A DNA stretch of 64,000 nucleotides from Scylla paramamosain (taxonomy: Eukaryota; Arthropoda; Malacostraca; Decapoda; Portunidae), in assembly GCF_035594125.1 (NCBI RefSeq), contig NC_087178.1:8997501-9061500 (forward strand), in the 5' to 3' direction. Of this stretch, positions 1-12,589 are shown piece by piece. A model generated the notes under the pieces. It ran no database searches and was not told the origin of the DNA. It saw only the letters and a program-made list of their open reading frames with translations. Every line of letters begins with the position of its first letter. The stretch's first letter is position 1. Position numbers and translations under genes: made by a program.

Positions 1-780
1 TAATCCAGACTCCTGTACACTCCCGCCCTACGCATTCCTCACCCTTATCCTGCCTCATATCCCTTACCTGTCCCTTTTCTGTAACCCACACCCCCGTAAG
101 TTAACACACTTTTCAAGCAGTCCTTCAAGTCTCACTTCTACTCACACATACTACACCCAGCCATGTACCTCATTATTCTACTCCGCAACAATCCATCAAA
201 TACACACTTCATGCCATCCTTTCTATTGCATATTTTTACCATACTATATATTCAAGCACTTTCTTCTCTTTCCCAAGTACCCTTCTTCCTCTCATTCAAT
301 TTTTACTATATTCAAGCACTCCCTTCTCTTTCCCAAGTACCCTTCTTCCTCTCATTCAATTTTTTTCCGCCACAGTGTCTTGCCAAACACACCTTTCAGG
401 TCTCCATTTATATATCTCATTTCTATACACCCGTCAAGTACGTATCTTTTGTCTCTCAAACAAACCTTTTCTTCTCACTCTTCTCACTCACTCACTCACT
501 CACTCACTCTCTTGTTCTTTCTTTCTTCCACAACATCCCGTCAAACACATCTTTAAAGTTCTATTTTCTATCACCTATCTCTTATAACCTCACTCAAGCA
601 TGCTATTTTACAAGTACCTATTTTAATTTCACTTACACCTCTCGAAATACACTCCTTCCACAAAACCCCTTAAAACTACCTTCAGATATCCTCTCCAAGT
701 CCTCTTTTTTATCAGTCACTCTACGTACACTACCCTTTCAGGTACTTCCTTCTCCCAAGTGCACCTCTTGAGTACCCTCT
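1..780. repeat. Pyrimidine-rich DNA with a 60-bp tandem duplication
   Basis: The stretch is C/T-rich on the plus strand. Bases 241-300 and 301-360 are near-identical copies with an exact 60-bp period, differing at a few bases. A CTCA tetranucleotide run lies at about 481-510. The open frames here are compositional (Ser/Leu/Phe-rich) and I see no gene. Confidence 0.7.
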
Positions 781-1139
781 TCTCCCAGCTTCACCTTGCC
801 TATAATCACTACCTGAGTTGGGTGCGTCGATATTTTATTTTATTTATTTATTTTTTTGTATCTAGCATGTAGACACCTCGGTATAATATAAAGTGTGTTT
901 GTATCAAGCAAACTGTTGTTATTGTTGATGTTGCTACTACTGCAGATGTTGTTCAACATGATTTCCTGGTTTGTTGTATTCGATCCTACTGAAGTCACGT
1001 CTGGATCTTTTTATTTTTTTATCGATCAAAAATGAGAATTCATTTACTTACGAAAAAAAAAATAAATAAATATTGTACTCAGACTCACGAATGGCCGCAC
1101 AAAGAATACGAAAAAAAAAATAATAAGGGTGTTACACGC

Positions 1140-1144
<5 letters not shown>

Positions 1145-1214
<70 letters not shown>
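1145..1214. repeat. (GA)n microsatellite
   Basis: About 70 bp of uninterrupted GA. It produces spurious Arg-Glu open frames on one strand and Ser-Leu frames on the other. Confidence 0.95.
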
Positions 1215-1216
<2 letters not shown>

Positions 1217-1234
1217 TCGTATTCCAAAACAGGA

Positions 1235-1270
1235 CGTCTTGTCACACTTCTTGTCTCGTCTGGGTTTCGT

Positions 1271-1339
<69 letters not shown>

Positions 1340-1430
1340 AAACCTTGCCTTCCATGTCATCACCTCTACCAGACGACACCTAACTACACCTATTCTAGTT
1401 TACAAGATATAGCTACCCGTCATACTGATC
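1235..1430 (-). mobile_element. Diverged LTR fragment containing an expanded (CT)n
   Basis: Read on the minus strand, this matches the middle of the solo LTR at 4045-4854. The sequence around GACGTCTTGTCACAC and the later stretch with CCATGTCATCACCTCTACC, the ACACCTAACTACA segment and TTCTAGTTTACAAGATAT align with the reverse complement of about 4410-4560. The (CT)n array at 1273-1339 sits where the solo LTR has only a few CT units followed by TTGTCCCTC. Homology fades after about 1430. It is a partial, old copy; ends and target duplication are not visible. Confidence 0.6.
1273..1339. repeat. (CT)n microsatellite
   Basis: A nearly pure CT run inside the LTR-like fragment, with one TT interruption close to its end. 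Confidence 0.95.
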
Positions 1431-1618
1431 ACTAATGCTATCAGTAGTAATTGTCACTTACACTATTTACACCAAACAATTCCTTAAGCCCTTCACCTCC
1501 AGGGCAGGCACGGTGCCACACTCACACCATAACAATCGGGACAGCCACACTCTCCCACACTACTCTCACCACTTTATATTTACATAATATTCCTCATATA
1601 TAAAGAAAGAGAGAAAAA

Positions 1619-1623
<5 letters not shown>

Positions 1624-1654
<31 letters not shown>
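1624..1654. repeat. (AC)n microsatellite
   Basis: About 15 AC units, followed by a poly-T run near 1691-1706. Confidence 0.9.
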
Positions 1655-1658
<4 letters not shown>

Positions 1659-1789
1659 CGCATTTTCGTCACTCGGCTTACACCAGTTACTTTTTTTTTT
1701 TTTTTCAGTAGCATTATCTCTTCTTTGTTAACCTTGGCAGATAACAAAGAGGCGCCGTAGGATATTACAAATCCGACATTAGCTGACAC

Positions 1790-2130
1790 GGCCAAGTTGG
1801 GGCAGTTGGAAGTACTTGTAGACAAGGCTGGCCAGCGGGCACTCTGCTGTTACCATCATAGCGGTGCTTCTGCCTCGCCTCACACAGAACTATTCACCGC
1901 TGGGTCGAGGCGTCTTGTTTCGTGCAGGAGGCGGTGGAGGAGCAGCTATAGCATCTTGCATACAGGTGATGTGAGGCTGATCGGCCTGAATTGATCTGGC
2001 TCATGCGGCTTTGGGATGGAGACAACGTTGGCAGTGTGGCGTGCAATAGTGTCCGTCTGTGCGGAATTGTACCTTGTGCTCCACACCCATCGGTTATCTT
2101 TGCTCAGACTCGTGTATAAAAGGGTCAATG
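1790..2130 (-). pseudogene. Fragment of a non-LTR reverse transcriptase
   Basis: A minus-strand frame around 1946-2080 contains a block of the form IPKPHEPDQFRPISLTS followed by CKML. This is the conserved finger region (P-K-P, then F-R-P-I-S-L) of LINE reverse transcriptases. Downstream on the same strand a G/R-rich RGRST-like stretch follows, as expected before motif A, but the frame and spacing are damaged. Motifs A and C are not present. It is a short relic, with no neighbouring partner fragment. Confidence 0.5.
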
Positions 2131-2179
2131 GGGCAGATATCCCAACTAGAGTAAGCACGATCAACAATTATCATTATGA

Positions 2180-3000
2180 GAATATATATGAGAGTATATA
2201 TGAGAGTATATAGACTCCCAGTATAAACCAACCTTGTGCTTGTATGGCTCTTTTTGATTTGTTGAAGCTTGCAATACATGTTTGTATAACTTCTACGTTG
2301 AGTTAGGTTAAGACGCTCCCAGTACTTCCTAGCACTGAAAATACAGCTTTATTTTATTTTATTTTATTGATTTTTTTTAACACCTAAAGTACACGTGAAA
2401 CTACTGACTCAGTGTTTACTTGCAGGCACCACAAGGCGACGGCCATGTTTCAAACTAACAACCATAAGTGTTTCAGAATCAGCGAGCCATTCGTTCATGT
2501 GTTGCTGTAAGTCGCCAAGGCAGTCATTCGCAAACTTTCTCAGCTTGTTACCCAGTTCAACACCTAACATGAAGCGTGTCACTCATGTTGCAAACTGTCA
2601 ATACACGTGTGTAATGCTGGACACGGCGTGTTCAGGGTAATTTACCTTCAGTTTGGGAACCACTGCACTAAAGGATGGAACTGTGGGAAAGCTGCATAAG
2701 ATAGGAGACACAGATTGAGGAAGATGCATGGAACAGAAACAACTGGAAGAGTCTCGTACATGGCGCCAACCCCTCACTGTAAGGAAACACCCAAAGGTAA
2801 AGAAGAAGAAAGAACGACATTATTTTCGTACTTGACCAACTTGAGGCGCCGTCTGGTGAGCGTGGAGAGCAGCAGCGCCTCCCACCGGTCTGGTTGGGCT
2901 GGGGGTGCCTGACGTTGAACCCCGCCGCTGTACTTCCATCAGGGTCACTCATTAACTCTGGATACATATCAACCTGTAGCAAACTTCCATCTGTGACAAA
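2180..3000. other. No recognisable gene
   Basis: This interval holds an AT-rich TTTTA stretch (2350-2385) and mixed-composition DNA. Short frames on both strands (2395-2640 plus, 2668-2982 minus) show no domain I can name and are probably chance. Confidence 0.5.
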
Positions 3001-3014
3001 CTGCCGTTAAGCCT

Positions 3015-3015
<1 letters not shown>

Positions 3016-3047
<32 letters not shown>

Positions 3048-3056
3048 ACACACACA
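3016..3056. repeat. (CA)n microsatellite
   Basis: A CA run with one GT interruption near 3046. Confidence 0.9.
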
Positions 3057-3144
3057 GTAGTCTTTGCCGTAGTTGCCTTAAAGAGAATTGGAAAAAAATG
3101 TAGATAAGCGAGAAAAAGAAAGAAAAAAATAAAGAAAGAAAGTG

Positions 3145-3147
<3 letters not shown>

Positions 3148-3212
<65 letters not shown>
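3148..3212. repeat. (AC)n microsatellite
   Basis: About 32 uninterrupted AC units, creating Cys-Val open frames on the minus strand. Confidence 0.95.
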
Positions 3213-3214
<2 letters not shown>

Positions 3215-3425
3215 CCATAAATTATATATTCTAAAACACTTCTGCGTGGCACCACCACTACTTTCCAAAGGTTTTTGATTAAAATGACACGGGTTTTTAA
3301 GGCTGTTTATTTTTTTACGGTTTTCGTGACTTATTAATATAATTTCTACATTATGAACAGGCAAAACACTCTTAAGAACCCAGCTAAGCAAATGTGATTG
3401 ATATAATACAGGAGAGGGATGGATG

Positions 3426-4044
3426 GGAAGACTGTGTGTATTTAGATCTTAAAAAAAAAAAATCTTTCGACAAAGTCCCCCACTATAGGTTATTATGGAA
3501 GCTAGAAAATAGAAGAGGATTAAATGGAAGAAAAAAAAATGGATGGAAAGTTACTGAAAGGGAAGAGAAATGAGAACGGTAGCAAAAATGTAAAATCAAA
3601 ATGGAGAAAAGTAGATATTGGAGTACCACAAGGATCAGGGCGGCTGGCAGCAATACTTTTCCTGATCTACATAAATTATGTGCCTGAAGGAGTAAAGAGT
3701 TAAATGAGCTTGTTTGCAGACGATGCAGAATTACAAAGACATATAAGAAACAACAATTCTACAAAAGGATTTGAATAAAATATGGGATTGGAGTAAAAAA
3801 TGGGAGATTGAATTTAATGTAAAAAAAAATGCAATTTAATGGAAATAGGAAAAAGTTAAAAGATGCCAAAATGGACACATAAATTGGGAAATGAATAAAT
3901 AATAAAAGTACAAAAAGAGAAAGATCTGGGAGTGACAATATAGGATAGTTAAAAGTCGGAGAAGCATGTAGAAAAGATATTCAGAGTTACATATAGAATG
4001 GTGAGAGATATTGGAATAGCATTCCACAACATGGATAAAGATAT
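3426..4044 (+). pseudogene. LINE reverse transcriptase, 5' part (interrupted by a solo LTR)
   Basis: Plus-strand translation in changing frames gives the palm of a non-LTR reverse transcriptase. Motif A is FDKVPHYRLLWKLEN-like, then a GVPQGS block at about 3620-3645, then the motif C region LFADDAEL at about 3710-3730. Several frameshifts and a TAA after the V-K-S block break it. The coding sense ends in ...FHNMDKD at 4040. It resumes after the inserted LTR at 4855, which shows that this and the segment at 4855-5360 were one element. Confidence 0.75.
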
Positions 4045-4854
4045 TGTTACGAACGTGTATATGTAACAGCCCTACAGGCGAGCACATGAGCATGGTGTGT
4101 GTATGAGACAGTCTCATACGAATACATGTATGAGTATATATAAGTACATATGATCTAGCTAGCGACGCTGTGTTGCTCGTTATTCAGAGGCTGGCGCTAT
4201 TATCTGCAGCACTAATGAAAGGAGAGCTGACACAAATCTATAGGTTGACCTCTGATGTCCTGAAGTCATGAGGTTGCCCGTGTGTGTGTGTGTGTGTGAG
4301 GGTTAGCTGCCATGGAATGATTGTTATACGGTACCGTTTAATTATAGTTTTGTGAGTGTGAGTGTATGTATAGTATAAATAGCAATTATATAATATAAGT
4401 GCGAATCTGCATGATTTGTACTTATATTTTGCAAGCTAGAATAGCTGTAGTTAAGTGTCGCTTGGCAGAGGTGAAGACATGAGAGGCAGGGTGTGAGGCA
4501 CCCTGTGGCACTGAGGGACAAAGAGAGAGTATCGAAACCACGAAGTGACAAGACGTGCGAGTGGAGTTTGAGTGTGACTGACCGTAGCGGTGCGGGTGCC
4601 TGGCGCCCTTGTACCTGCCTGTGTGTCGTGATTACTGCACAATGACTTGTGTACTGCTGTGTAATATATGGACATAAAGAGAAGCGTGTTTTCCTTTCCC
4701 AGCTCTGTGCGACTGTTCTCACTGAAAGTGACCGGGTGAGTCAAAACCGCAGCCGCACCCAGCCGCCCACAGGTAAAGTCCTTCTCCCCGACACACGCCC
4801 CGAACCCCGCAATGGTGCGAGGCGCCCCTTGCCTGCTGGTGGGGATACGTTTCA
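4045..4854. mobile_element. Solo LTR (810 bp) with 4-bp target duplication
   Basis: The segment starts TGTTACGAAC and ends ATACGTTTCA, giving the TG...CA termini of an LTR. It is flanked on both sides by ATAT (4041-4044 and 4855-4858). Removing it with one ATAT restores an open LINE frame across the junction (D-K-D-M-M-R-K). Inside are a TATAAATA-like box near 4374 and a CATAAAG stretch near 4673 that could serve polyadenylation; both roles are inferred. No gag or pol is present, so it is a solo LTR left by recombination. The orientation of the parent element is uncertain. Confidence 0.8.
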
Positions 4855-5360
4855 ATATGATGAGAAAGATAATTACCACTATAATTAAACCAAAGTTGAA
4901 ATATGCTAAATCAGTGTGGCCTCCCCCACAAAAAGAAACGTGAAAAAAATAGAAAAGATGGTCCCATATCTGGAAGAATTAACATTTGAAGACAAGTTAA
5001 AGAAAATTAATATGTTAACATTAGAGCAAAAAAAGAGAAAAGGGAGACTTAATACTAATTTATGAATTATGGAATAGAGTGGAAGAAACAGATAATGAGA
5101 AACTGCTGCTAAGAGAAGTAGGAAATACTAGTCACACACAAGGACACAGGAAAAACTAAGAAAAGAAAGCTGTTTAAGTAACATAAAGAGATATAGTTTC
5201 CCACATAGAAATATAGAAGCTAGGAACAAGCTCATTGAGGATGTAGTATCGGCAACGAGTATGCACAACTCTAAGGAAAAACTGGATAAGTGTAGATATG
5301 GAGACGGGACCACACGAGCATAGCTCAGGCCCTATAAATTACAACTAGGTAACTCGGTAA
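4855..5360 (+). pseudogene. LINE reverse transcriptase, C-terminal part
   Basis: This continues the element at 3426-4044 after the LTR. The reading frame starts MRKIITTIIKPKLKYAKSVW, the typical thumb block of CR1/Jockey-like enzymes (usually I-R-P-x-L-E-Y-A-x-x-V-W), followed by a proline-rich HKK-type stretch. C-terminal remnants (LIEDVVSATSMHNSKEKLDK) are visible in shifted frames near 5215-5290. There are several stops and shifts. Confidence 0.7.
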
Positions 5361-5481
5361 ATAAGGTGAATGCACACACAAACTGAAGTAATTTAGTATG
5401 TACAAGTCTAAAGTTTTGTTTGTTATTAGACACAAGGATACGAGGGACAAAAATAAACCATAGATAACAATTTAAACGACA

Positions 5482-7051
<1,570 letters not shown>

Positions 7052-7165
7052 AAAATCACAGAAACATCGTATAAAATAGTTTTTTTTTTCTTTTCCCAGG
7101 TAGGCCTAGCAGTATTTTGCAAAATGGCACAAGAAGCAAAGACGGTTTCTGCATTAAAAGAACTT
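7052..7165 (+). mobile_element. hAT element fragment (intron end and first coding exon)
   Basis: About 110 bp are almost identical to 60675-60790 in the hAT derivative. They include GTGTAAAATCACAGAAACAT, the T-rich tract, the TTTCCCAG splice acceptor and the start of the MAQEAKTVS reading frame. Identity breaks shortly after the codons for K-E-L. The fragment abuts the truncated 5' end of the LINE, so LINE insertion or rearrangement inside a hAT copy is likely. Confidence 0.8.
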
Positions 7166-7198
7166 GCACTTGCCATGATTTCAATAGAGAAGATTTCG

Positions 7199-7544
7199 GT
7201 TTTATTATAGTTTAAGCCATTACACACTACGTGGTAATAACCTACCTCATTTTGTTCTTCTCACTATTCACATCATTTCTAATGATTACACTACTTGTCG
7301 GAAATTAATAATAACGCCACAATAGGCCTTGGAATGCACAGCGCTCTCAACTTTTTCTAAGTCCACAGGTAAACATAAATGGTGTATTGTTGCCTGAACT
7401 TCAGTTGTTAGGTTAGGTTAGGTTAGGGTTTTATTATAGTTTAAACCATTACACATTACGTGGTAATAACCTACCTCATTTTGTTCTCACTATTCACATC
7501 ATTTCTAATGATTACACTACTTGTCGGAAATTATTAATAACGCC
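7199..7544. repeat. Direct repeats of ~118 bp flanking a spacer with TTAGG units
   Basis: Bases 7199-7318 and 7429-7544 are near-identical, starting TTTTATTATAGTTTAA and ending TAATAACGCC. The 110-bp spacer ends with TTAGG repeated four times (7408-7427). No coding sense is seen. Confidence 0.85.
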
Positions 7545-7592
7545 GTGGGCCGTGGGTAGAGATTGGGGACATTGGCTTAAACTATAAATTTA

Positions 7593-7760
<168 letters not shown>

Positions 7761-8105
7761 AATATAATAAGGATCAAAATATTTATACACAGGGGCCTTG
7801 AAGTCCTTAGTTAAACGCGGCTACCTAGAAGTCAAGAATGCTTACTCAAAAGAGGAGAACTACTACGCCTGTGATACCCTCACAGATTTCCGATAGAGCT
7901 CATACAGTCCTCATAGGACCCTCGCAGTCCCACAACATCAAGACATAAAAAATGTACGAAGATCTACGTCAACTCTTTCTAGAGGTTAGCCCAGACTCGG
8001 CGGTGCGATCGAGTAGGCTCTTCAGACGACAGCGGCCGCCTCGCCTCAGCACAGGGCGCCCATCATACCTGTAGCCCCAAAAGACTGCAGTAGGGGTGTT
8101 CTGCT

Positions 8106-8460
8106 GTGTCACCAGGATTTAGACGACAATTATCTATGCCACCGGACAAGGACAGTGGCCAGCCGGCTATTCCTGCTGCCTGCACCCCGCCCCCCAAGAA
8201 CATGGACTATCCCTCTGCTGCCTCCAAGAGGACCCGTTTGTTATCGCCGTCTACAAGCGAGGTTTTACCTCCGCTGGCTAAATCCAGCAAACAAAGCACG
8301 CCATCTTATGCCCCTGTAGCTGCTTGCCCCCCCCTCTTCACCCAATGCTGGAGCTGCCTTCCCTCCCTTTCCTCGGTCCCACCAGTTCGCTGGTGCTTCT
8401 TTCACCTGGACAAGGTGACTAAAGCTCTACATGCCGCATTTTTTTTTTTTAAAGAAAATA
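8106..8460 (+). other. Pro/Ser-rich open frame, possibly LINE ORF1 relic
   Basis: The frame encodes a proline- and serine-rich stretch with a basic patch (SKRTRLLSPSTSE), the composition seen at the N-terminus of LINE ORF1 proteins. No zinc knuckle or other named domain follows. It runs into the inverted-repeat element at 8472. The function call is weak; it may be random. Confidence 0.2.
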
Positions 8461-8471
8461 ATGGAAAACCT

Positions 8472-8781
8472 GGATCACCTGAAGATCCGCCACCCCAGCC
8501 GCACTCGGGGTGGCAGATCTTCAGGTGAGACAATCTGGGGTGGCGGATCTTCAGGTGATCCCATACTTTTAATGAAGTAAACTTTTTTCTGCATTTTTTA
8601 TATCCACTCAGTTTTTTAATGCGTTCATGTTGTTAGGTTAGGTTAGGTTAGGCTAACCTAACCTAACCTAACCTAACCTAACCAAGTGAGAGAGTCTGGG
8701 GTGGCGGATCTTCAGGTGAGACAATCTGGGGTGGCGGATCTTCATGTGATCCCTGTGGGGTGGCGGATCTTCAGGTGATCC
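8472..8781. mobile_element. 310-bp TIR element (MITE) carrying a telomere-repeat palindrome
   Basis: Perfect 25-bp terminal inverted repeats (8472-8496 and 8757-8781, starting GGATCACCTGAAGATC) are flanked by a perfect 8-bp duplication GAAAACCT (8464-8471 and 8782-8789). The core of the terminus (GGGGTGGCGGATCTTCAGG) recurs in the same orientation at 8507, 8537, 8698 and 8728, so the interior is made largely of terminus copies. No coding capacity. An 8-bp duplication fits hAT, P or Merlin superfamilies, but the terminal bases do not settle which. Confidence 0.85.
8633..8683. repeat. Head-to-head TTAGG/CCTAA telomere-type palindrome
   Basis: Four TTAGG units are followed directly by about six CTAAC units, making a near-perfect palindrome around a single G at about 8652. 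TTAGG is the arthropod telomere repeat. The tract lies inside the TIR element, between its subterminal repeats. Confidence 0.9.
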
Positions 8782-8819
8782 GAAAACCTTAAACATCACT
8801 GGAGGGGGATGGGGTATTA

Positions 8820-10490
8820 AATTTGAGGTGGCAAACCTCAATAACCTGGCCCAGCCCCCTGAGTTAATGATCAAGTTGAGGGAGTGGTGCATGAAATGCT
8901 GGGTAGCTACAGACTATGACCCAACCTGTACTTTTTGGAGAATCTTCCCAGTCTCACCAGACTTGACTAACAAGACACGCTGGACAAACTCACTGTTCTG
9001 GACACACACCCAACAAAATGATAAATCTATATTTTTCACCTGTCTAACATTTTCAGGCAAGACAACATTTTCTAGTAGATTTTGATGTGCTTTGAATTAA
9101 TCTAGTAACTGTTTCCATTGCAAATAATTTTTTCTCATAGACAACCTCCACACACTTACACATACATATGTAAACAAGCAGAAATTCATCAAAAACATTA
9201 ACTAAACCTAACCTACCTTAATGGTAAATTTGATAAAAATTGATATCTCTGGAAGAAACGATTTGCAATGGTAAAGATACACACCACTGTTATATGTTAC
9301 CCAAGTACTTCACTGAGAACATTGCTTCTCACTCACTGCAGTAAGCTGTATTTTTGTTGTGTTATTACTTTAGGCTCTGTATTCTTACTTTTGTAATACT
9401 CAGTTTTTTTTTTCACTTTTTTTTCTATGTTTCTGTTTGCTTTTTTTGTAACCTCTATTTTTGGTTTAAAGAATCAGTGCATCCTATATCCTGCCTCCTT
9501 GTAAAATTGAAAATACATCCTTTAATTCAGGAGTATTTCACCACCACTGCCTCTATCACTCCACAGAACCTGCAGCCTTTGCACCACTGCCACCTCTCAG
9601 CCATCAGCTAGGGTGTTAGCTCAGGCCTCAGGAGTGGGCTGGTGCTGGGCTGTCCTGCATTGGACATCAAGGTTGGCCTGCACTGGTGTAAGGTCAGGCC
9701 AGGCACCTTGGAAACCATGAGCATCTCCAGCAGGTGTGGCCAAGATGTGAACACGACCAGCTGTCCCTAATATCAGCAGTACTACTTGTGAGAGACACTT
9801 GTGCCCAGGTACTCCCCTCTTCACACTCGGACAATATCCATGATTCCTCACCTGATTCATTCCTAGGATCTGTTAAAAAACTGTGTGAATCTGATGTTTG
9901 TGCCTAATTACTCCCTTCTTCACAGATAGACAATATCCCTAGAGTCCTTGGTACTTAATTTACTCCTAAAGGCTGTGAAATAATGTTTTGTCAGGCTTCT
10001 CACAATATCCTATCCCACACAGGTCTTCGGAGTAGGATGCCTGTTGATGGAGCTAATCATGATGCTGGAGATTGTAACATAGGAGGACCACACAAGCACA
10101 TCACCTCCATCATTGGGTCATCCCTCCTGCAGAAGGGCTAATGTCCTGCCCATGTCCCATCGCCTTGACATGAGGGTGTGTGTGATAAGAAAATGCAGTT
10201 GGTGCAAATAAAAGAGAATGTGGGGAAGGAATTAGTAATATGCAGGTGAATAGATAGGGAATGAGCAGTGGTAGTAAAAAGTATATGCCAAGTTGTGAGA
10301 ATGCAACAGGGGTTCTTGAGGAGGAGAGAGGAAGAGAGAGAAAGGGAGGGATGTGATAAATAAAGTGAGATGGAATGGGGGAATTTTTTCAGATATGCAC
10401 ATTTGATTTGTGAGTACCTTTTTGAGAGGTATATCATGACTGCAGTGTCTAGGATACGGCTGGGGGAGTGTGTCCCATCTGATGCGTCCA
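8820..10490. other. No recognisable gene
   Basis: Mixed-composition DNA. Small frames (8828-9085, 9354-9611 plus; 9621-9860 minus) contain no motif I recognise. A few CTAACC units occur near 9205. Confidence 0.5.
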
Positions 10491-10506
10491 AGTGTTGTGT
10501 GCTGTA

Positions 10507-10507
<1 letters not shown>

Positions 10508-10541
<34 letters not shown>

Positions 10542-10612
10542 ATTATGGCTGTGAGGTAGCCAGTGACAATGGCCAATAGCACAGCTCTCCTTCTCTCTCT
10601 CTCTCTGATAAG

Positions 10613-10684
<72 letters not shown>
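10508..10684. repeat. (GA)n, (CT)n and (CA)n(GA)n microsatellites
   Basis: GA at about 10508-10538, CT at about 10591-10605, and a compound CA-then-GA array at 10617-10684. Confidence 0.95.
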
Positions 10685-10686
<2 letters not shown>

Positions 10687-10954
10687 TGAATCATGTTTGT
10701 TTGGGTCACTACAGCAAATCATTCTCATTCATAAATCTGCAATGCTCGTTTTCCTGAGCCTTGCTCATTCACATCCATTACAAGCTTGTCTTTCATTGCA
10801 TCCAATATTCACTCGGGTCTTCCTCTCCTCACATACTCCATCTCTCCTCTCTATGTTCATGATCCCAAACTAACATTATTATCTTGTTTTGTGTGTTTAG
10901 CATATAGTCAGTAATGGTAAGAGTTTAATTAATGAGTTTGTTTCTCTTTTTCAG

Positions 10955-11007
10955 GCTCAAAGGATTCTCAGTGCAAGAGTTGACTGTGACCTTACTATGT
11001 CCAACAG
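10955..11007 (+). other. Exon-like segment 1 (53 nt)
   Basis: A polypyrimidine tract and TTTTTCAG acceptor precede the segment and an AACAG|GTATGT donor follows it. Two of its three frames are open. The only support is the quality of the splice sites and an open phase continuing into the segment at 11281. No protein family is recognised. Confidence 0.3.
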
Positions 11008-11193
11008 GTATGTGTGGGTGTGTTTTGTGGTCAATTAATTATCCATCTGTCTAGTTTGTCTCCATCTGTCCATCCATCTTTCATTTGTTGATCTGTGTTT
11101 GTTTCAATGATTTTTCTGTCTTGCATATCTTGTACTCCTGTATGCTTGTGTATATGTCAGTACGTGTCAGTCAGTCTACCCATAATCAATGAA

Positions 11194-11265
11194 TCAGTCA
11201 GTCAGTCAGTCAGTCAGTCAGTCAGTCAGTCACTCACTCACTCACTCAGTCACTCACCTCCTACC
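11194..11265. repeat. (CAGT)n / (CACT)n tetranucleotide array
   Basis: CAGT units at 11194-11230 pass into CACT units just before an exon-like segment. Confidence 0.9.
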
Positions 11266-11280
11266 TGCCTTCCCTCCCAG

Positions 11281-11397
11281 GTCAATACAAGAGTCGAATG
11301 CAGTACCAGACACTTCGCCTCACACTGGTGGTGTTGACATGCCTTGTGAACACCCCTTTTGTGCTTCTGCCCCTCACAGCCCTCTAGGTGACATCAG
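11281..11397 (+). other. Exon-like segment 2 (117 nt)
   Basis: The segment lies between a pyrimidine-rich TCCCTCCCAG acceptor and an ATCAG|GTGAGT donor. Joined to segment 1, one frame stays open to the donor (SIQESNAVPDTS...). Another gives a hydrophobic, membrane-like helix (LRLTLVVLTCLVNTPFVLLP) but meets TAG a few codons before the donor. The two frames conflict, so no product is named. It may be a pseudogene or chance. Confidence 0.3.
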
Positions 11398-11497
11398 GTG
11401 AGTCATCAGGTAACAAGGTGATGGTGTGACTATCTCTATGCCAGTTAGAAACATATCATTCACTTTCTTAGCTCTGTCAGTCCCTAGTGGAAAGAGA

Positions 11498-11595
<98 letters not shown>

Positions 11596-11740
11596 TGACT
11601 TGTTTATCTCTGTTTCTTCTGTTTCCATACCAGGTCAGCAATCTCAGACAAAGCAACACACACACACGCACGCACGCACGCACGCATGCACCCGCACCCG
11701 CACCCACACCCACACCCACACACACCCACACCCACACCCA

Positions 11741-11775
<35 letters not shown>
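11498..11775. repeat. (TAC)n array and (CA/CACACC)n array
   Basis: About 97 bp of TAC at 11498-11594, then CA-rich compound repeats with CACCC variants from about 11658 to 11775. Confidence 0.95.
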
Positions 11776-11779
<4 letters not shown>

Positions 11780-12044
11780 CTTTACTTAGAGTGTAGATGT
11801 GTTTGAATTTGCTTTTACCATCGAATCAATCTTACTTTTAGGAGTACAAAAGAAGACAAAGTGAATTTTAGACTAGTTGATGTTATGAAGGCAGAGAGGG
11901 AGGGAGCGCGCGAGCAAGTAAAAGGCGTAGAAGAGGAGTAGGATGATTACGAAGGAAATACAAAAGGCGGAGCAGGAAGAGTGGAAAACGGGAGCTTAAA
12001 GATGAGGAAAATTCGAAAGGAGATTGAAAAAGAGGTGCTGGAGG

Positions 12045-12285
12045 AGTAAAAAAAAAATAAATAAATAAATAGATAAAAAAATAGATAATAAAGAAGAAGG
12101 AAGACCAAAAAGGCGACGATAGAAGAGAATAATGAGTAAAAAAGGAATTAATAGAAGATGACAATAAATAGAAAAAGACAAAATAGAAGGAGTTGGATGA
12201 ATGAATATCGAGATTGGCACATAAATCTTTCCGCACACACACACACACGCACGCACGCACGCACGCACGCATGCACACATCATTG
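12045..12285. repeat. Simple-sequence tract (AAAT-rich and CACG-rich)
   Basis: AATA/GATA-like units near 12050-12090, and CA/CGCA units at about 12235-12280. Confidence 0.7.
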
Positions 12286-12589
12286 ACACTCTTAGCCCTG
12301 TAAGCCCAGGAGGGAAGAAAAGGGACAGTCTCATGGAACCTGCTACACTCCTGGAGCTTAAGGCACACTACAACTGGCCACACACACATTCATAGTAATT
12401 TTTATTAATTTTTACTAAGTTTAGACACAGATAAATAAAAAAATTGGTTTGTTGAATATCTAGGGTTTTCATGATTTTTTTTTTCATAATATTAGTGATA
12501 ATTTTTGCAGGCTGTGTGCTTATCTATCTGTTAACTTGTCTATCAATAAATATAGCTGTCATCCCATCACTCTACTCACTTATCTAACT

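Noticed and set aside
8464..8789. Reading the TTAGG/CCTAA palindrome as a chromosome-fusion scar
   Set aside because: The tract lies inside an element with perfect termini and target duplication, so insertion explains it better than fusion.
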